Positions 9,235-18,237 are shown, counted from the first letter of the stretch. The stretch is 23,932 bases of DNA from CBDHHC01 sp050633205 (GCA_050633205.1 JBOEGA010000111.1:1-23932); one strand, 5' to 3'. The notes: a model not told the origin generated them from the letters alone. Made by a program: numbers and translations.

Positions 9235-10005
9235 CTAAAAACACTGGCAGAAAAATTTATCGATAGCACCAGCTAATTCTTCGGTGCTGTCGATAGTTGG
9301 CCAGTGACTGCCAGAATAGGTCGTGTTTTCTATATTGTTTTCCCTGATATATTTTTGAGTTTCATCCGGTGTGTTGTTGGGTGACCAGAAATAATGTGTT
9401 TTGCATTCGGTACTCAGGAAGGCTTTCCCCAATCCATTATTTTTACTTTTTGCAGTTGCATCCCTTCCCAGATGCCACATGGTTTCAGAGTCAGCAAAGC
9501 TGGCAGCAGCATAATAGCGCTGGAGGATAGGGTTATCTATTCCGATGGCCTTATATGTCATGCGTTGCGCGGTCCAGAATTCGTCTGCGGAATCATATTT
9601 CGCTGCCCGTCCTGTGAAATAGGCATCTGCATCTGTCAGATTTCCCTCGATTGAGAACAGCCCTTCAATATTGGTTTTGCGGGTGGTTTCAACACAAATT
9701 GCTGAGGCAATAGAATGACCTATAAGCCCGACTTTCTCTGATGTTATTTGAGGGATAAGTCTGGCCAGTAATTCAGCATGATCATCAACACTTCTGACAT
9801 CAGCAGAAGCGGGAGAACTGCCAGAGCCAGGTAGGTCAATGGCTATCAGGTTAAATCTGGAAACCAGAGCAGTGTTAAATAATGGCAGAAACATTGTTCC
9901 GTTATCAGCATAACCGGCAAGCATAATAAGGGCAGGGGCATCTGCCATATCGTTGTGTCTGATCAGGCAATTTTCCAGAGTTCTGATATGGAAGATATTC
10001 GTCAT
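9235..10005 (-). CDS. Alpha/beta hydrolase
   Basis: Cytoplasmic alpha/beta-hydrolase-fold protein, 256 residues, without a signal peptide. Seen: a beta strand and oxyanion region PALIMLAGYADNG, the strand-turn LIAIDLPGSGSSPAS typical of the family, nucleophile elbow GLIGHSIAS (Ser98), and the likely catalytic His near residue 234 in YSGSHWPTID. The acid residue is probably within the FSIEGNLTDAD stretch. A good ribosome site (GAAGGG) lies about 9 bases upstream of the ATG. It is convergent with aspS with only 3 bases between stops and no separate terminator, so the two transcripts must overlap. The fold is clear; the substrate (ester, amide, lactone or other) cannot be told. Confidence 0.85.
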   Translation of the reverse strand: MTNIFHIRTLENCLIRHNDMADAPALIMLAGYADNGTMFLPLFNTALVSRFNLIAIDLPGSGSSPASADVRSVDDHAELLARLIPQITSEKVGLIGHSIASAICVETTRKTNIEGLFSIEGNLTDADAYFTGRAAKYDSADEFWTAQRMTYKAIGIDNPILQRYYAAASFADSETMWHLGRDATAKSKNNGLGKAFLSTECKTHYFWSPNNTPDETQKYIRENNIENTTYSGSHWPTIDSTEELAGAIDKFFCQCF

Positions 10006-10088
10006 TATATTTGCCCTTCAGATATATTTAACCATGTTGATCAATCGAAAACTCACCAGTTTCTGATATTTATATATATCGGCAATAT

Positions 10089-10508
10089 GTGAGTTATTTC
10101 AAAATGCTAATTCATTACCTTATCAGTGTAGCTATAGGTCTGGCCGGCGCAATAATAATTGTGGCGCTATGGGTTTCGCTTGAGCTTGTCATATTACGTT
10201 ATCGATGCAGCAAGGCTATAGAAACTGTAATAATGGCTTTGAAAAGTGAAGGAAAAGCGAAGCTTCTTCCCTGGAACAGTACAAAGCATTTTCTTGATGA
10301 TGTTGAACCCATACAGAGAAAAATTCAGAGCTTAAAGCAGATTGTAAGTATGGATGATTTTAAAATTGAACTGATGAAGTTCAGTGAACATACGCTCAAG
10401 GTTGTTATAGGCTTTAAAGTTCTGCATCAGGGAGGAAACTCCATTGCGCAGGCTATTGTTCATAAAACGCCAAGTCGTGTGCTGGTTCAACAACTTATTA
10501 TTGAATAG
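10089..10508 (+). CDS. Small single-helix membrane protein, unknown function
   Basis: 139 residues, not recognised. One strong N-terminal membrane helix (about residues 7-35, IGLAGAIIIVALWVSLELVI) is followed by a basic stretch LRYRCSK and a mixed helical cytoplasmic part of about 100 residues. The start shown is GTG; an ATG 15 bases downstream (10104) is equally possible, and neither has a clear ribosome site. It starts 83 bases from the divergent hydrolase. Length, membrane anchor and an uninterrupted frame suggest a real gene. Confidence 0.55.
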   Translation: MSYFKMLIHYLISVAIGLAGAIIIVALWVSLELVILRYRCSKAIETVIMALKSEGKAKLLPWNSTKHFLDDVEPIQRKIQSLKQIVSMDDFKIELMKFSEHTLKVVIGFKVLHQGGNSIAQAIVHKTPSRVLVQQLIIE

Positions 10509-10640
10509 TAAAACTACCTCTTAATATCTTTTTATAACTCTTCTCCAGTAAACATGAATAGTTTATTTATCTGCTGTTCAGTTTAAGTGTCATACATTTT
10601 TGCTAAAGAATAAGACACAATGCAATACAGGAGAATAATA

Positions 10641-11384
10641 ATGCGTCGATTAATGGCAGCGTTCGGAATGGCTGTACTGTTCGTCATCACGACAGCCTCA
10701 TCATCATTTTCAGCTTCGTGGGAACATTTGGGAACACGCAAGGTAGATCTTGCAAAAGACCGTGATATTGTAGCTGTCGGTCGCAGCAAGGGAAAGTTTC
10801 GCAACCTTCAGTTTCGTGTGAAAGGCAACCATGTCTATTTTAAAAGAGTAACAATCTTTTTCGGTAATGGTTCCCGGCAGACACTTGTGTTGAACCAGCG
10901 GGTAATGGAAGGTGCTGTATCTTCACCAATCGACCTTAAAGGTGATGCGCGGTATATCAAAAAGATTGTTTTTGATTATAAGAGAATAGCCAATTTCCGC
11001 GGTCGCGCATTTGTTTCTGTATATGGACGTGAGCACGGCGCATTTGTTCCCCGCCAGAAATGGCAGCAACTGGGCAGGCAGAAAGTGAACCTGTTCCGTG
11101 TTGATAAAGACCGTATTGTTGTAGGCAGAAATAAAGGCCGTTTCCGTCGCCTTCAGATCCGTGTTCAGGGTAATGATATTTTCTTCAAAGAAATGAAAAT
11201 TACATTTGGTAACGGGTCAACTCAGATATTGAGACTGAATGAGAATGTTAGAGAAGGGACTGTATCACGTGCAATTGACCTTAAAGGCAGAGCACGTTTT
11301 ATCAAACATATTGACCTTCGCTACAAGCGGAAGCTGAAAACAGTTTTCCGTGGCAGAGCTTATGTTTCTGTATACGGGAAATAG
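10641..11384 (+). CDS. Secreted basic protein with two tandem homologous domains (DUF2541-like)
   Basis: 247 residues, predicted exported. A Sec signal peptide is visible: MRRLMAAFGMAVLFVITTAS, with cleavage probably after SFSA. The mature part is two copies of one beta-rich domain. Copy 1 runs from SWEHLGTRKV to FVSVYGR; copy 2 runs from KWQQLGRQKV to YVSVYGK. Shared landmarks are W-x-x-LG, DR-I-V-VGR-KG-FR-LQ-RV-GN, F-NGS-Q-L-LN, EG-VS-IDLKG-AR-IK and FRGRA-VSVYG. The sequence is very rich in Arg and Lys. It resembles the small secreted YaaI/DUF2541 type proteins, but I am not sure of the family and no function is assigned. The start at 10641 is supported by AGGAG (from 10629) 7-8 bases upstream; an ATG at 10620 lacks one. 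Confidence 0.75.
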   Translation: MRRLMAAFGMAVLFVITTASSSFSASWEHLGTRKVDLAKDRDIVAVGRSKGKFRNLQFRVKGNHVYFKRVTIFFGNGSRQTLVLNQRVMEGAVSSPIDLKGDARYIKKIVFDYKRIANFRGRAFVSVYGREHGAFVPRQKWQQLGRQKVNLFRVDKDRIVVGRNKGRFRRLQIRVQGNDIFFKEMKITFGNGSTQILRLNENVREGTVSRAIDLKGRARFIKHIDLRYKRKLKTVFRGRAYVSVYGK

Positions 11385-11387
11385 TAT

Positions 11388-11411
11388 ACAGGCTCGGACA
11401 CAGGCTCGGAC
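11388..11411. repeat. Perfect 12-bp tandem repeat after the secreted-protein gene
   Basis: ACAGGCTCGGAC occurs twice head to tail (11388-11399 and 11400-11411), directly after the stop codon. It is followed by the hairpin at 11422-11451. Confidence 0.8.
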
Positions 11412-11421
11412 TATGTCGCTC

Positions 11422-11451
11422 CCCCCTGCGCTCACAAAACCGTGCAGGGGG
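11422..11451. other. GC-rich hairpin between convergent genes
   Basis: CCCCCTGC (11422-11429) pairs with GCAGGGGG (11444-11451), loop 14 bases. No T tract follows on either strand, so it is not a standard terminator. It may still stop transcription or protect 3' ends between the convergent secreted-protein and cytochrome genes. Confidence 0.45.
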
Positions 11452-11521
11452 AAGAAAGCTTTTCCGGAACTCGAGTACTATCAAACTTCGGTTAAATGCA
11501 TCTGATTAAACGCAATATGCT

Positions 11522-13075
11522 CTAGGCTATCTTCGCGACGACTTCATGGTCAATATATTCAAGCCCTGCAATTTCATTATACATCCAGGCAATACGCACA
11601 TTTCTTTTCTCGCCTCTTCCATCAATAATCGACATTTCCTGACCGTGAGAAAGGCCGGGAACAATTTTGATATACATACCAGTGTCAGTACTATCAATAG
11701 CAGTCGTCTTAACTTCAGATGAAGACAGAATCAGGGTGATTTCATCCTCGGGAGAAAGGGCAGTATTGCTGTTTATTTTTTCAGAATGAGTATCCTGAAG
11801 CCATTCATACTGGTCACGCATGACCTTCCGCATATTATCCAGTGAGCGCATAAGTAACGCAGTCTCGGATGACCCCTGTATATTAAGTGTATTCTGTACG
11901 TTGCCCGCAGCGATATCATTTGCAAGTTTTGTAGCTCTGGTTATCTGGACAGAGGTTGTAGCAGTCATAAAGATAATCGTTATGGCAGCCAGACAGAAAA
12001 CAATGACCATAGTCAGGACAACTTCATCATTTTGCTGTGCTGCCAGAGTTTCAAACTTCTGCTTTGTTTCAAATACAATCGCTGCCAGTTCCTGAATAAC
12101 ACGGGTAAAGGCTGTACTTATCTGACCGATATCCTCACGGATAGTTGGGTCCTGGCCAATGTCAAAACTGCTTCGTTCTGAAAACTTGCGTAAGTCCTGA
12201 GAAATTTGAAGAACTTTAAAACTGGTGCTCTGCTTCGATATTTTAGGTATCGCCTGTCCAAGGTCTTTTACAATTTTATCCAGCTGGCTTTTGATTTTGG
12301 CCGTGTCACCGGTCTCTTTCCATGCAATTTTGGTTGAAAACCTTTCCCAGTCAGATTGTGCAGACCGAACCTTTACAACCGACTGGAATACCTTGTCATA
12401 CGCTGCCCCTACAATATTAGTGCTCTGAATACCCGAAATACCGATAATTCCACAGGCAAGCAGGGCCGCCCCGCTGGCTATCGTCATTTTCAACCAGACG
12501 GGCAGATATGCCGAGAAGATATTGGCTTTGCTCGTAATAAGCATTTTCTCGAATATCGTATTTTTCAGTACAAATTTATTATAGAAACTTCCAGCTATAT
12601 GAACAGTGATAAGAGCAAGCAGGCCAAAGGCCATATAGATATGCAGGTCAAGAAGAAGAAAACCGATTTCAGGGCTGTAGGACATAAGCTCGGGTAGCGG
12701 CAGCACCCAGAAAAAGGATACAGGCATTCCTATGCTGTTTGTATAGGCCCAGCCGACAAATGGCGCTGCAAGGAGGATAATATAAAAACCCAGATGAGTT
12801 GCCTGAGCTGACAGTTTTTGCCATGCAGGCAGATTTTGCGATAATTCCGGCGTTTTTTCCACTGCGCGAACAAGCACACGAACAACCATGGCTACAACGA
12901 TTAACAGGCCAAACGACCGGTGCAGCTCCTGAATAATCAGGACAGTCTGAATATCCCTGAGTAAATGCAGTGTTAACGCATTCACAAGATGCACGGTAAC
13001 AAGCAAGGCTATCCCCCAGTGAAGGATGATCATTTTCTTACTATATTGTGAAGGCGTGTTTTTATTCTGGGACAC
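11522..13075 (-). CDS. Cytochrome b561 - periplasmic helical domain - HAMP - PilZ-like fusion protein
   Basis: 517 residues in one uninterrupted frame. Residues 10-175 form a four-helix bacterial cytochrome b561 module with the expected haem histidines: H19 (ILHWG), H52 (ELHRSFG), H145 and H159 (LDLHIYMAFG, ITVHIAG). A further helix (about 196-216) leads into a periplasmic, mostly helical domain (217-350) resembling the four-helix sensor domains of chemoreceptors. A last helix (351-377) is followed by a HAMP domain (378-425: ITRATKLANDIAAGN, then E404 and SLDNMRKVMRD). The C-terminus (440-517) looks like a degenerate PilZ domain: DSTDTG in place of D/N-x-S-x-x-G, and RNVRIAWMYNEIAGLEYI as its closing strands; the RxxxR c-di-GMP arginines are not seen. 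The start is GTG. It is probably the last gene of a minus-strand operon, 93 bases after the epimerase. A redox-sensing signalling role is inference. Confidence 0.8.
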   Translation of the reverse strand: MSQNKNTPSQYSKKMIILHWGIALLVTVHLVNALTLHLLRDIQTVLIIQELHRSFGLLIVVAMVVRVLVRAVEKTPELSQNLPAWQKLSAQATHLGFYIILLAAPFVGWAYTNSIGMPVSFFWVLPLPELMSYSPEIGFLLLDLHIYMAFGLLALITVHIAGSFYNKFVLKNTIFEKMLITSKANIFSAYLPVWLKMTIASGAALLACGIIGISGIQSTNIVGAAYDKVFQSVVKVRSAQSDWERFSTKIAWKETGDTAKIKSQLDKIVKDLGQAIPKISKQSTSFKVLQISQDLRKFSERSSFDIGQDPTIREDIGQISTAFTRVIQELAAIVFETKQKFETLAAQQNDEVVLTMVIVFCLAAITIIFMTATTSVQITRATKLANDIAAGNVQNTLNIQGSSETALLMRSLDNMRKVMRDQYEWLQDTHSEKINSNTALSPEDEITLILSSSEVKTTAIDSTDTGMYIKIVPGLSHGQEMSIIDGRGEKRNVRIAWMYNEIAGLEYIDHEVVAKIA

Positions 13076-13168
13076 TATGCTTACTCTAACGCTTTAAATG
13101 GGTTACCTGGCGTCACTATAGAGCTTTGTGCTTAATATATGGCTTAAATTGGCAGGCTTATAGAACTG

Positions 13169-14182
13169 TCAATATCCCCAGAGAGCAGGTTCAGGCGGGT
13201 ATATACGTGAGCCTTCAAAAGTCAGTCCGGGTGTCCGGTCTTCAGATAACAGTAACGGGCCATCCAGATCTATCCAGTCCGCAAATTCAGACAAATAAAG
13301 GGCAGGGGCCATAGCCAGGGATGTGCCGACCATACATCCGGTCATAATTCTTAAATCAAGTTTACGGGCTTCACGGGCCAGGTTAAGTGCTTCTCCTATC
13401 CCCCCGGTCTTATCCAGCTTTATATTAATTGCATCGTATTTTTTACGAAGCTCGGGCAATTGAAAAATATTATGGCACGACTCATCTGCACAAATTGGGA
13501 TCGGGTGTTCAATCCGGGATAGGGCATCATCATCACCTTCCGGCAATGGCTGCTCAATCAGTTCAAATCCATTCTGTTTTGCTGATGCCAGAAGGGATGG
13601 AAGTTTTTCCGGCGCCCAGCCCTCATTTGCATCCGCAACCAGTCTGGCATGTGGTGCAGCTTCTCGTACCGCGCTCATGCGCTCTTCATCGCCATCCTTG
13701 CCAAGTTTGATTTTTAACAACTCATATTCCGCAGCTTCACGGGTTTTCTGAAACATAAGCTCAGGTGTATCAAGGCTTATCGTATAGGCTGTAATTTGCG
13801 TCTGGAGGGGAGCAAGGTTCGCAAGCTCTGTAATCTTTATCTGATGCTTTTTTGCCAGATAATCCCACAAGGCACAATCAACAGCATTTCTTGCCGCTGC
13901 ATATTGCAGGCCCGACAGTATCTCTTGTCGTGTATAATTGCCGGCTGCTAGCAACGGAATTGCTTTTTCTATATCGCCGAGAACAGTAGTCAGACTTTCA
14001 TTATAACGGGTATAGGGCACGCATTCGCCCTGACCGGTTATATTGCCATCTGTGATTTTCACAGTTACGACTTCAGCAAGCGTCTTGCTTCCGCGGGAGA
14101 TTTTGAAACTCCCTGCGATAGGCCATTGTTCTATACAGGCCGTAAGCTTCAGCGATTGGAGTGGGTTTGCTAATATACTCAT
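13169..14182 (-). CDS. Dipeptide epimerase / amino-acid racemase of the enolase superfamily
   Basis: 337 residues. Enolase-superfamily (beta/alpha)8 enzyme of the muconate-lactonizing subgroup. Seen: catalytic Lys in LLKIKLG; three metal ligands in VADANEGW (Asp), LIEQPLPE (Glu) and CADES (Asp); second catalytic Lys in INIKLDKTGG; the capping element ITAYTISLDTPE; and the late WIDLDGPLLL, whose DxD is characteristic of dipeptide epimerases that hold the substrate amino group. The classic reaction is L-Ala-D/L-Glu epimerisation in murein-peptide recycling (E. coli YcjG type). Alphaproteobacterial relatives annotated as N-acetyl-D-Glu racemase (DgcA) are the main alternative. The start has only a weak ribosome site. 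It begins 36 bases after the GPR-like gene, so it is probably co-transcribed. Confidence 0.88.
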   Translation of the reverse strand: MSILANPLQSLKLTACIEQWPIAGSFKISRGSKTLAEVVTVKITDGNITGQGECVPYTRYNESLTTVLGDIEKAIPLLAAGNYTRQEILSGLQYAAARNAVDCALWDYLAKKHQIKITELANLAPLQTQITAYTISLDTPELMFQKTREAAEYELLKIKLGKDGDEERMSAVREAAPHARLVADANEGWAPEKLPSLLASAKQNGFELIEQPLPEGDDDALSRIEHPIPICADESCHNIFQLPELRKKYDAINIKLDKTGGIGEALNLAREARKLDLRIMTGCMVGTSLAMAPALYLSEFADWIDLDGPLLLSEDRTPGLTFEGSRIYPPEPALWGY

Positions 14183-14218
14183 AACTATCCGTAAAGCCGG
14201 ACCGTAAAGTCTGGAGTT

Positions 14219-17200
14219 CTAACCAAGTCTGCCACTGGCGTGCGCAAGCAGAAGATATACTCTGCCCGTTTCAGAAGTCAGATAATTCTGCACAAGCTGT
14301 CCACGTGGATCTTTCTGATCCGCTTCTCTCAGAAGCCTCTCAAAGTCACCAAGATAGCTGTCCACCATATGCTTGAACTCAGGCTCGCCTTTATAGCGCT
14401 GGTAGATATCATCAAATGTTGCCTGACCATTTTGGGTGTAGAGAGACCGGTTGAATATACCACGCTCTCCCGACTGGTAACGGCGCCAGATATCAGCAGC
14501 AACCCGAGGTTCAATTGCCTGGGCAATCACCTGCATATCGAGGGCGCCACCTTTAACAGCATTGGAACGTCCGCCGCCATGTTGAGGATGTTGCGGTGCA
14601 GACTGCTGATGCTGTTTTTGCTGTTGCATCGCAGCAGCCTGTGCTTGCGCCTGAGCCTGAGCTTTTCTTGCCTGATCAGTTGAAGCCCGTTCCAGAAGGT
14701 CACCCATTGACCAGCGGCTGGGGTCTCCCTGCATGGCACCCGGATTACCGCCAGCACCCTGTTGACCCTGCTGAACAGGAACATTCGGGTTCTGCTGAGA
14801 TCTGGAGCCCGGAGACATACCTGAAGCTGGTCCCAGTGCCTGTCTCTGGCCTGCCATCAGCCCGGCCGGAGGTGTCTGGTTGCCATTTGAAGTCGCTGTG
14901 GCTGCCGGTTGCTGCGGTACCTGCCTCGAAGGTTGCTGAGGTACCTGTTGCGTTCCCGGTGCCTGCTGCTGATTACTATTCTGCTGTGCAGGAGCCTTTC
15001 CTCCCTTACCCGCCGGGTAAGACACATCGCGGGAACGGTTATGTTCTGATGCGATAGAAGAAAGTGAGTCAATAGCTTTAAGCTGATCATGAAGAGCATT
15101 TCGCATTGAACTGGCTGTTTCACGTGTCAGTTCAGGAAGCTCATCCATCTTACGGCGAATTTCGGATTGTGTCGCATCTATCTGACCAGACGCCATCTGT
15201 GTGCGTTCGCGGATCTGGCTTGTGGTATTTGCAAAATTAGAGGACAGTGCATTGATATGCTCCGAAACTTCAGAAGTAATATTTGAGAAACGCCCACGCA
15301 TTTCAACAACAGCCTGTTCTGTCTGCTGCTGGGCTTCCATGCGCAGTTTTTCAAGCTCATTGATAACCGATTTGGAGTTTACGTTGGACTCGTTCGAGAT
15401 TGACTGGGTTAATTCATTTGCTCTTCTCTGTGCATCGGTCAGAGAGCCTTCCAGACGCGTAGAGTAACTGCGCATCATTGTATCAAGCTCACCTGTTTTA
15501 TTTGAAATAACATCAATCAGACTGTTCAGTTCGGTCTGCCTGTTTTCAAGCAGGGAGTCGATTTTAAACTGAGAACTTTCCAGAGAATGAGCGGCATTCA
15601 TAATAGAGTTGCCACGTGTCTCGAAGCGGCCGGTAAGATCATGAACCTGATTAAGAAGACCTTCAGAAACAGATTTCAGCATATCTGCCTGACCGGCAAG
15701 AGCCTCAATAGTGCGCACAGATTCCTTGGTAAGATTATCTGTAGTACCTCTGAATGCAGTGACACCACGCATAAAGGTTTCATCAAATGACGAAGCCTGT
15801 TCGGCCAGAGATGTTTCGATAGCTTTTGAGCGGTCTTTAAGTGTGTTCTGCAGGAATATTGCCTGGTCATCCAGAGCAGTATTGATCTGCTCTACCCGCT
15901 GGGTAAATGCCGCATCAAGGGCTTTGGTGCGTTCCAGCATTGCAGTATCAAGCGCGTTGGCACGTTCAATAACAGCTTCGTCAACATCATGAAGGTGCTG
16001 CGTCAGAACATTCTGCAGATGCTCGGTACGTTTACCAAGCGTATTTTCCAGTGCTCCGGTTCTGTTCACGATGGATAGCTCCAGATCAGCAAGGTTTTTA
16101 ACTGCGCTTTCGATGATTTGACTCAAGCGAACCTGCTCACCACCAAGGCTTTCCAGAAGGGTAGGCAGTTCATTACGAATACGGTCATTCATGCTGGACA
16201 GGGCAGTCAGAAGGCTGTTGCCACGACTTGTTACAAGAGCTGTTGTTCTGTCAGTTGATTCCTGAAGGGCATCATTGATTTTCTTGCCTGCATCATGGAT
16301 TTTTGTGGCTGCATCAGCACCCTGAGTCACGATCTGGGAAGTAATCTGCCCGCCACGTTCTGCCAGCTTCTCATCAATGGCTTTACCGGCAGCAGAAATC
16401 GCTGCAGTAACTTTTTCGCCTTTGGTTGCCAGTGAATCGGCAAGTGAATTTGTGGCTGCAGTCAGAGCTTTGGTAACGCGATCACCGGATGTTGCAAGAT
16501 CCTGAGCAACACGCAGGCCGATATTATTCAACGCGTCACTGACCCGTTCCGAGTTATTTGTCAGGGCTTCACGTTCACTGGCAAGCTCATCAATCAGGCT
16601 GCGAACACGAAGTTCATTTTCACTATAAGAGCGTTCCAGAGCCGCAACTTCATTATGTACAAGAGCTTCCAGTTCACCGGCACGTCCTAATGCCCGACCG
16701 ATAGCGTCGTTCATCGCTGCAACCTGACGTCTGACCGTCTGGCCGAGAGAGGCAACCTGTTGCTCAGCCATCTTATCCGGTTCAGCCAGCCGAATGGCGA
16801 CCTCCGTCATGGCAGACGACATCAGCTTCAGTTCCTGCGCTCTTAATACGAGCATGGCAAGAAACCAGAACAGAGCTATTGGTATGACTATGGTTGCGAT
16901 AATGGCGATAGAAGGGGCGCTTGTAACAGCGGCCAGCGTTGAATCATATTTGGCCAGTTCCTGCCCAAGAACAGCCCAGGCGAGCAGTAATCCCAGTAAC
17001 GACCATACACCTGTTGCAATAAGAGCAATTGTATAGGGCCGGTTTGAAGGTTTTTGCTGAAGCGAAAAGATCAGGCCGCCAATAGAAGGGCGGTCATCAC
17101 TTGCCGCAATTCTCGCACGTGCTGGTCCGGCAGGGCGACGTTTAGGCAGCGGTCTGGCTGCTTCCTCTCTGGAAACAGCAGGCGCCTGGCGCGCTGAACG

Positions 17201-17413
17201 GGGAGCAATACCAGACTCTTCTTCCTGTCTGGCTACATGTTGGGATTTTCTTTCCGGCACAGATTCCGCTTTGAGATCCAGCTCAGGCGGCAGGGACTGA
17301 CGTTTGCTGGCAGGCGAACGCTCCTGATCAGGATTCTGAATTTCAATATCAGTCTTTTTATCCCGCGATCCCTTGGACCCGGCATTATGCCTTATTGACT
17401 GTTCTCTCGCCAT
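14219..17413 (-). CDS. Large membrane-anchored coiled-coil protein, growth-pole-ring (GPR/RgsE)-like
   Basis: 1,064 residues. Order: charged, Pro/Arg-rich cytoplasmic N-terminus (1-125); two membrane helices (about 127-149 and 168-190); conserved block GRALGRAGELEALVHNE, ALERSYSENELRVRSLIDEL; about 500 residues of regular coiled coil and apolipoprotein-like repeats (units with GD/ERV-x-x-AL, GKRTEHLQNVL, RANALDTAMLERT); a Gln/Pro/Gly-rich low-complexity stretch (about 780-950); and a conserved C-terminal domain (960-1064: AADIWRRYQSGERGIFNRSLY, then YLTSETGRVYLLLAHASGRLG). The GRAGELE block and C-terminal domain recall the giant alphaproteobacterial proteins that form a ring at the growing pole (GPR in Agrobacterium, RgsE in Sinorhizobium), which are about twice as long. 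The resemblance is from memory and the function is inferred: scaffold for localised cell-envelope growth or polarity. Confidence 0.65.
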   Translation of the reverse strand: MAREQSIRHNAGSKGSRDKKTDIEIQNPDQERSPASKRQSLPPELDLKAESVPERKSQHVARQEEESGIAPRSARQAPAVSREEAARPLPKRRPAGPARARIAASDDRPSIGGLIFSLQQKPSNRPYTIALIATGVWSLLGLLLAWAVLGQELAKYDSTLAAVTSAPSIAIIATIVIPIALFWFLAMLVLRAQELKLMSSAMTEVAIRLAEPDKMAEQQVASLGQTVRRQVAAMNDAIGRALGRAGELEALVHNEVAALERSYSENELRVRSLIDELASEREALTNNSERVSDALNNIGLRVAQDLATSGDRVTKALTAATNSLADSLATKGEKVTAAISAAGKAIDEKLAERGGQITSQIVTQGADAATKIHDAGKKINDALQESTDRTTALVTSRGNSLLTALSSMNDRIRNELPTLLESLGGEQVRLSQIIESAVKNLADLELSIVNRTGALENTLGKRTEHLQNVLTQHLHDVDEAVIERANALDTAMLERTKALDAAFTQRVEQINTALDDQAIFLQNTLKDRSKAIETSLAEQASSFDETFMRGVTAFRGTTDNLTKESVRTIEALAGQADMLKSVSEGLLNQVHDLTGRFETRGNSIMNAAHSLESSQFKIDSLLENRQTELNSLIDVISNKTGELDTMMRSYSTRLEGSLTDAQRRANELTQSISNESNVNSKSVINELEKLRMEAQQQTEQAVVEMRGRFSNITSEVSEHINALSSNFANTTSQIRERTQMASGQIDATQSEIRRKMDELPELTRETASSMRNALHDQLKAIDSLSSIASEHNRSRDVSYPAGKGGKAPAQQNSNQQQAPGTQQVPQQPSRQVPQQPAATATSNGNQTPPAGLMAGQRQALGPASGMSPGSRSQQNPNVPVQQGQQGAGGNPGAMQGDPSRWSMGDLLERASTDQARKAQAQAQAQAAAMQQQKQHQQSAPQHPQHGGGRSNAVKGGALDMQVIAQAIEPRVAADIWRRYQSGERGIFNRSLYTQNGQATFDDIYQRYKGEPEFKHMVDSYLGDFERLLREADQKDPRGQLVQNYLTSETGRVYLLLAHASGRLG

Positions 17414-18213
17414 TCACTCGTCCATTCAGCAAATCTGGTACGTATTTAACGCTTATTCTAATACATTACCATTATATTGCATCACAAAAATAATCAGCCT
17501 ACCGGCGGAATATCTGGTGACGTCCATTGAGCATTTGCTTTTATTTTAAGCAGAACACTACTATGCCCGTATATTAAACATTTCAGGTGAGGTTTGATAT
17601 ACTCAAATTCTCTGCCCCGGCTGTAATTGGCATATCAATGTCGTCCAATGCTTCCCAATGTTTCTCCAACCCGGATTAATTGATGATACTGCCTGTTTTT
17701 ACATGATCTTATTTGCAGGTTATGACAAAAACCTTCTAATAGCTCTATGAAAACCGGAACATCATTAATAGTTCTGGCTAAAGCCTGCTAATAGTTTTTA
17801 ACATAACATGCCGCTTATTTGCTACGCTGATTTTTGTTGTTTGCTTTTATGTCAGTCCAAAAAGCAATATACCTCGATTCGCCGGGTGCGTAATTAAAAC
17901 TCGGATTGATACACGCTGAGTCTTATAGAAAAACTGCGGCTAAAAAAAGATTATGCCATAAAATCAGGCTGAATACTGAACCGCGTTAATATCTGTGTGT
18001 ATGGATTAGGATATTGCTGCGAACACTATGATTAACAACGCAAAAAATATATCCCAGGTAGGGTGTTAACCTTACAGATAATTCCGACATTTATGCTATA
18101 TTTCTATTAACCACAGCTTCCATATCAGGTTGTCCCGGAAACAGTGGAAAACATCTATGGTTGCAATAAATGAATAGGATTAGGAGGGCATTTTTTATAC
18201 CGTTAACCTGATA

Positions 18214-18237
18214 TTATTGTCTGTTGATAGATAATAA
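18214..18237. other. Hairpin in the gene-free region
   Basis: TTATTGTCT (18214-18222) pairs with AGATAATAA (18229-18237), 9 bp including one G-T wobble, loop GTTGAT. AT-rich and without a T tract. Possible part of an RNA structure. Confidence 0.3.

Noticed and set aside
10620..10640. Upstream ATG (MQYRRII) as start of the secreted protein
   Set aside because: The ribosome site AGGAG lies inside this stretch and is correctly spaced only for the ATG at 10641, which also gives a normal signal peptide.
14240..15057. Plus-strand ORFs across the Gln-rich part of the GPR-like gene
   Set aside because: Antisense images of low-complexity DNA with no domain, no ribosome site and no membrane or signal pattern.
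17737..17794. Three TAATAG copies in the gene-free region
   Set aside because: Unequal spacing (29 and 23 bases) in AT-rich DNA; flanks do not match, so chance explains them.
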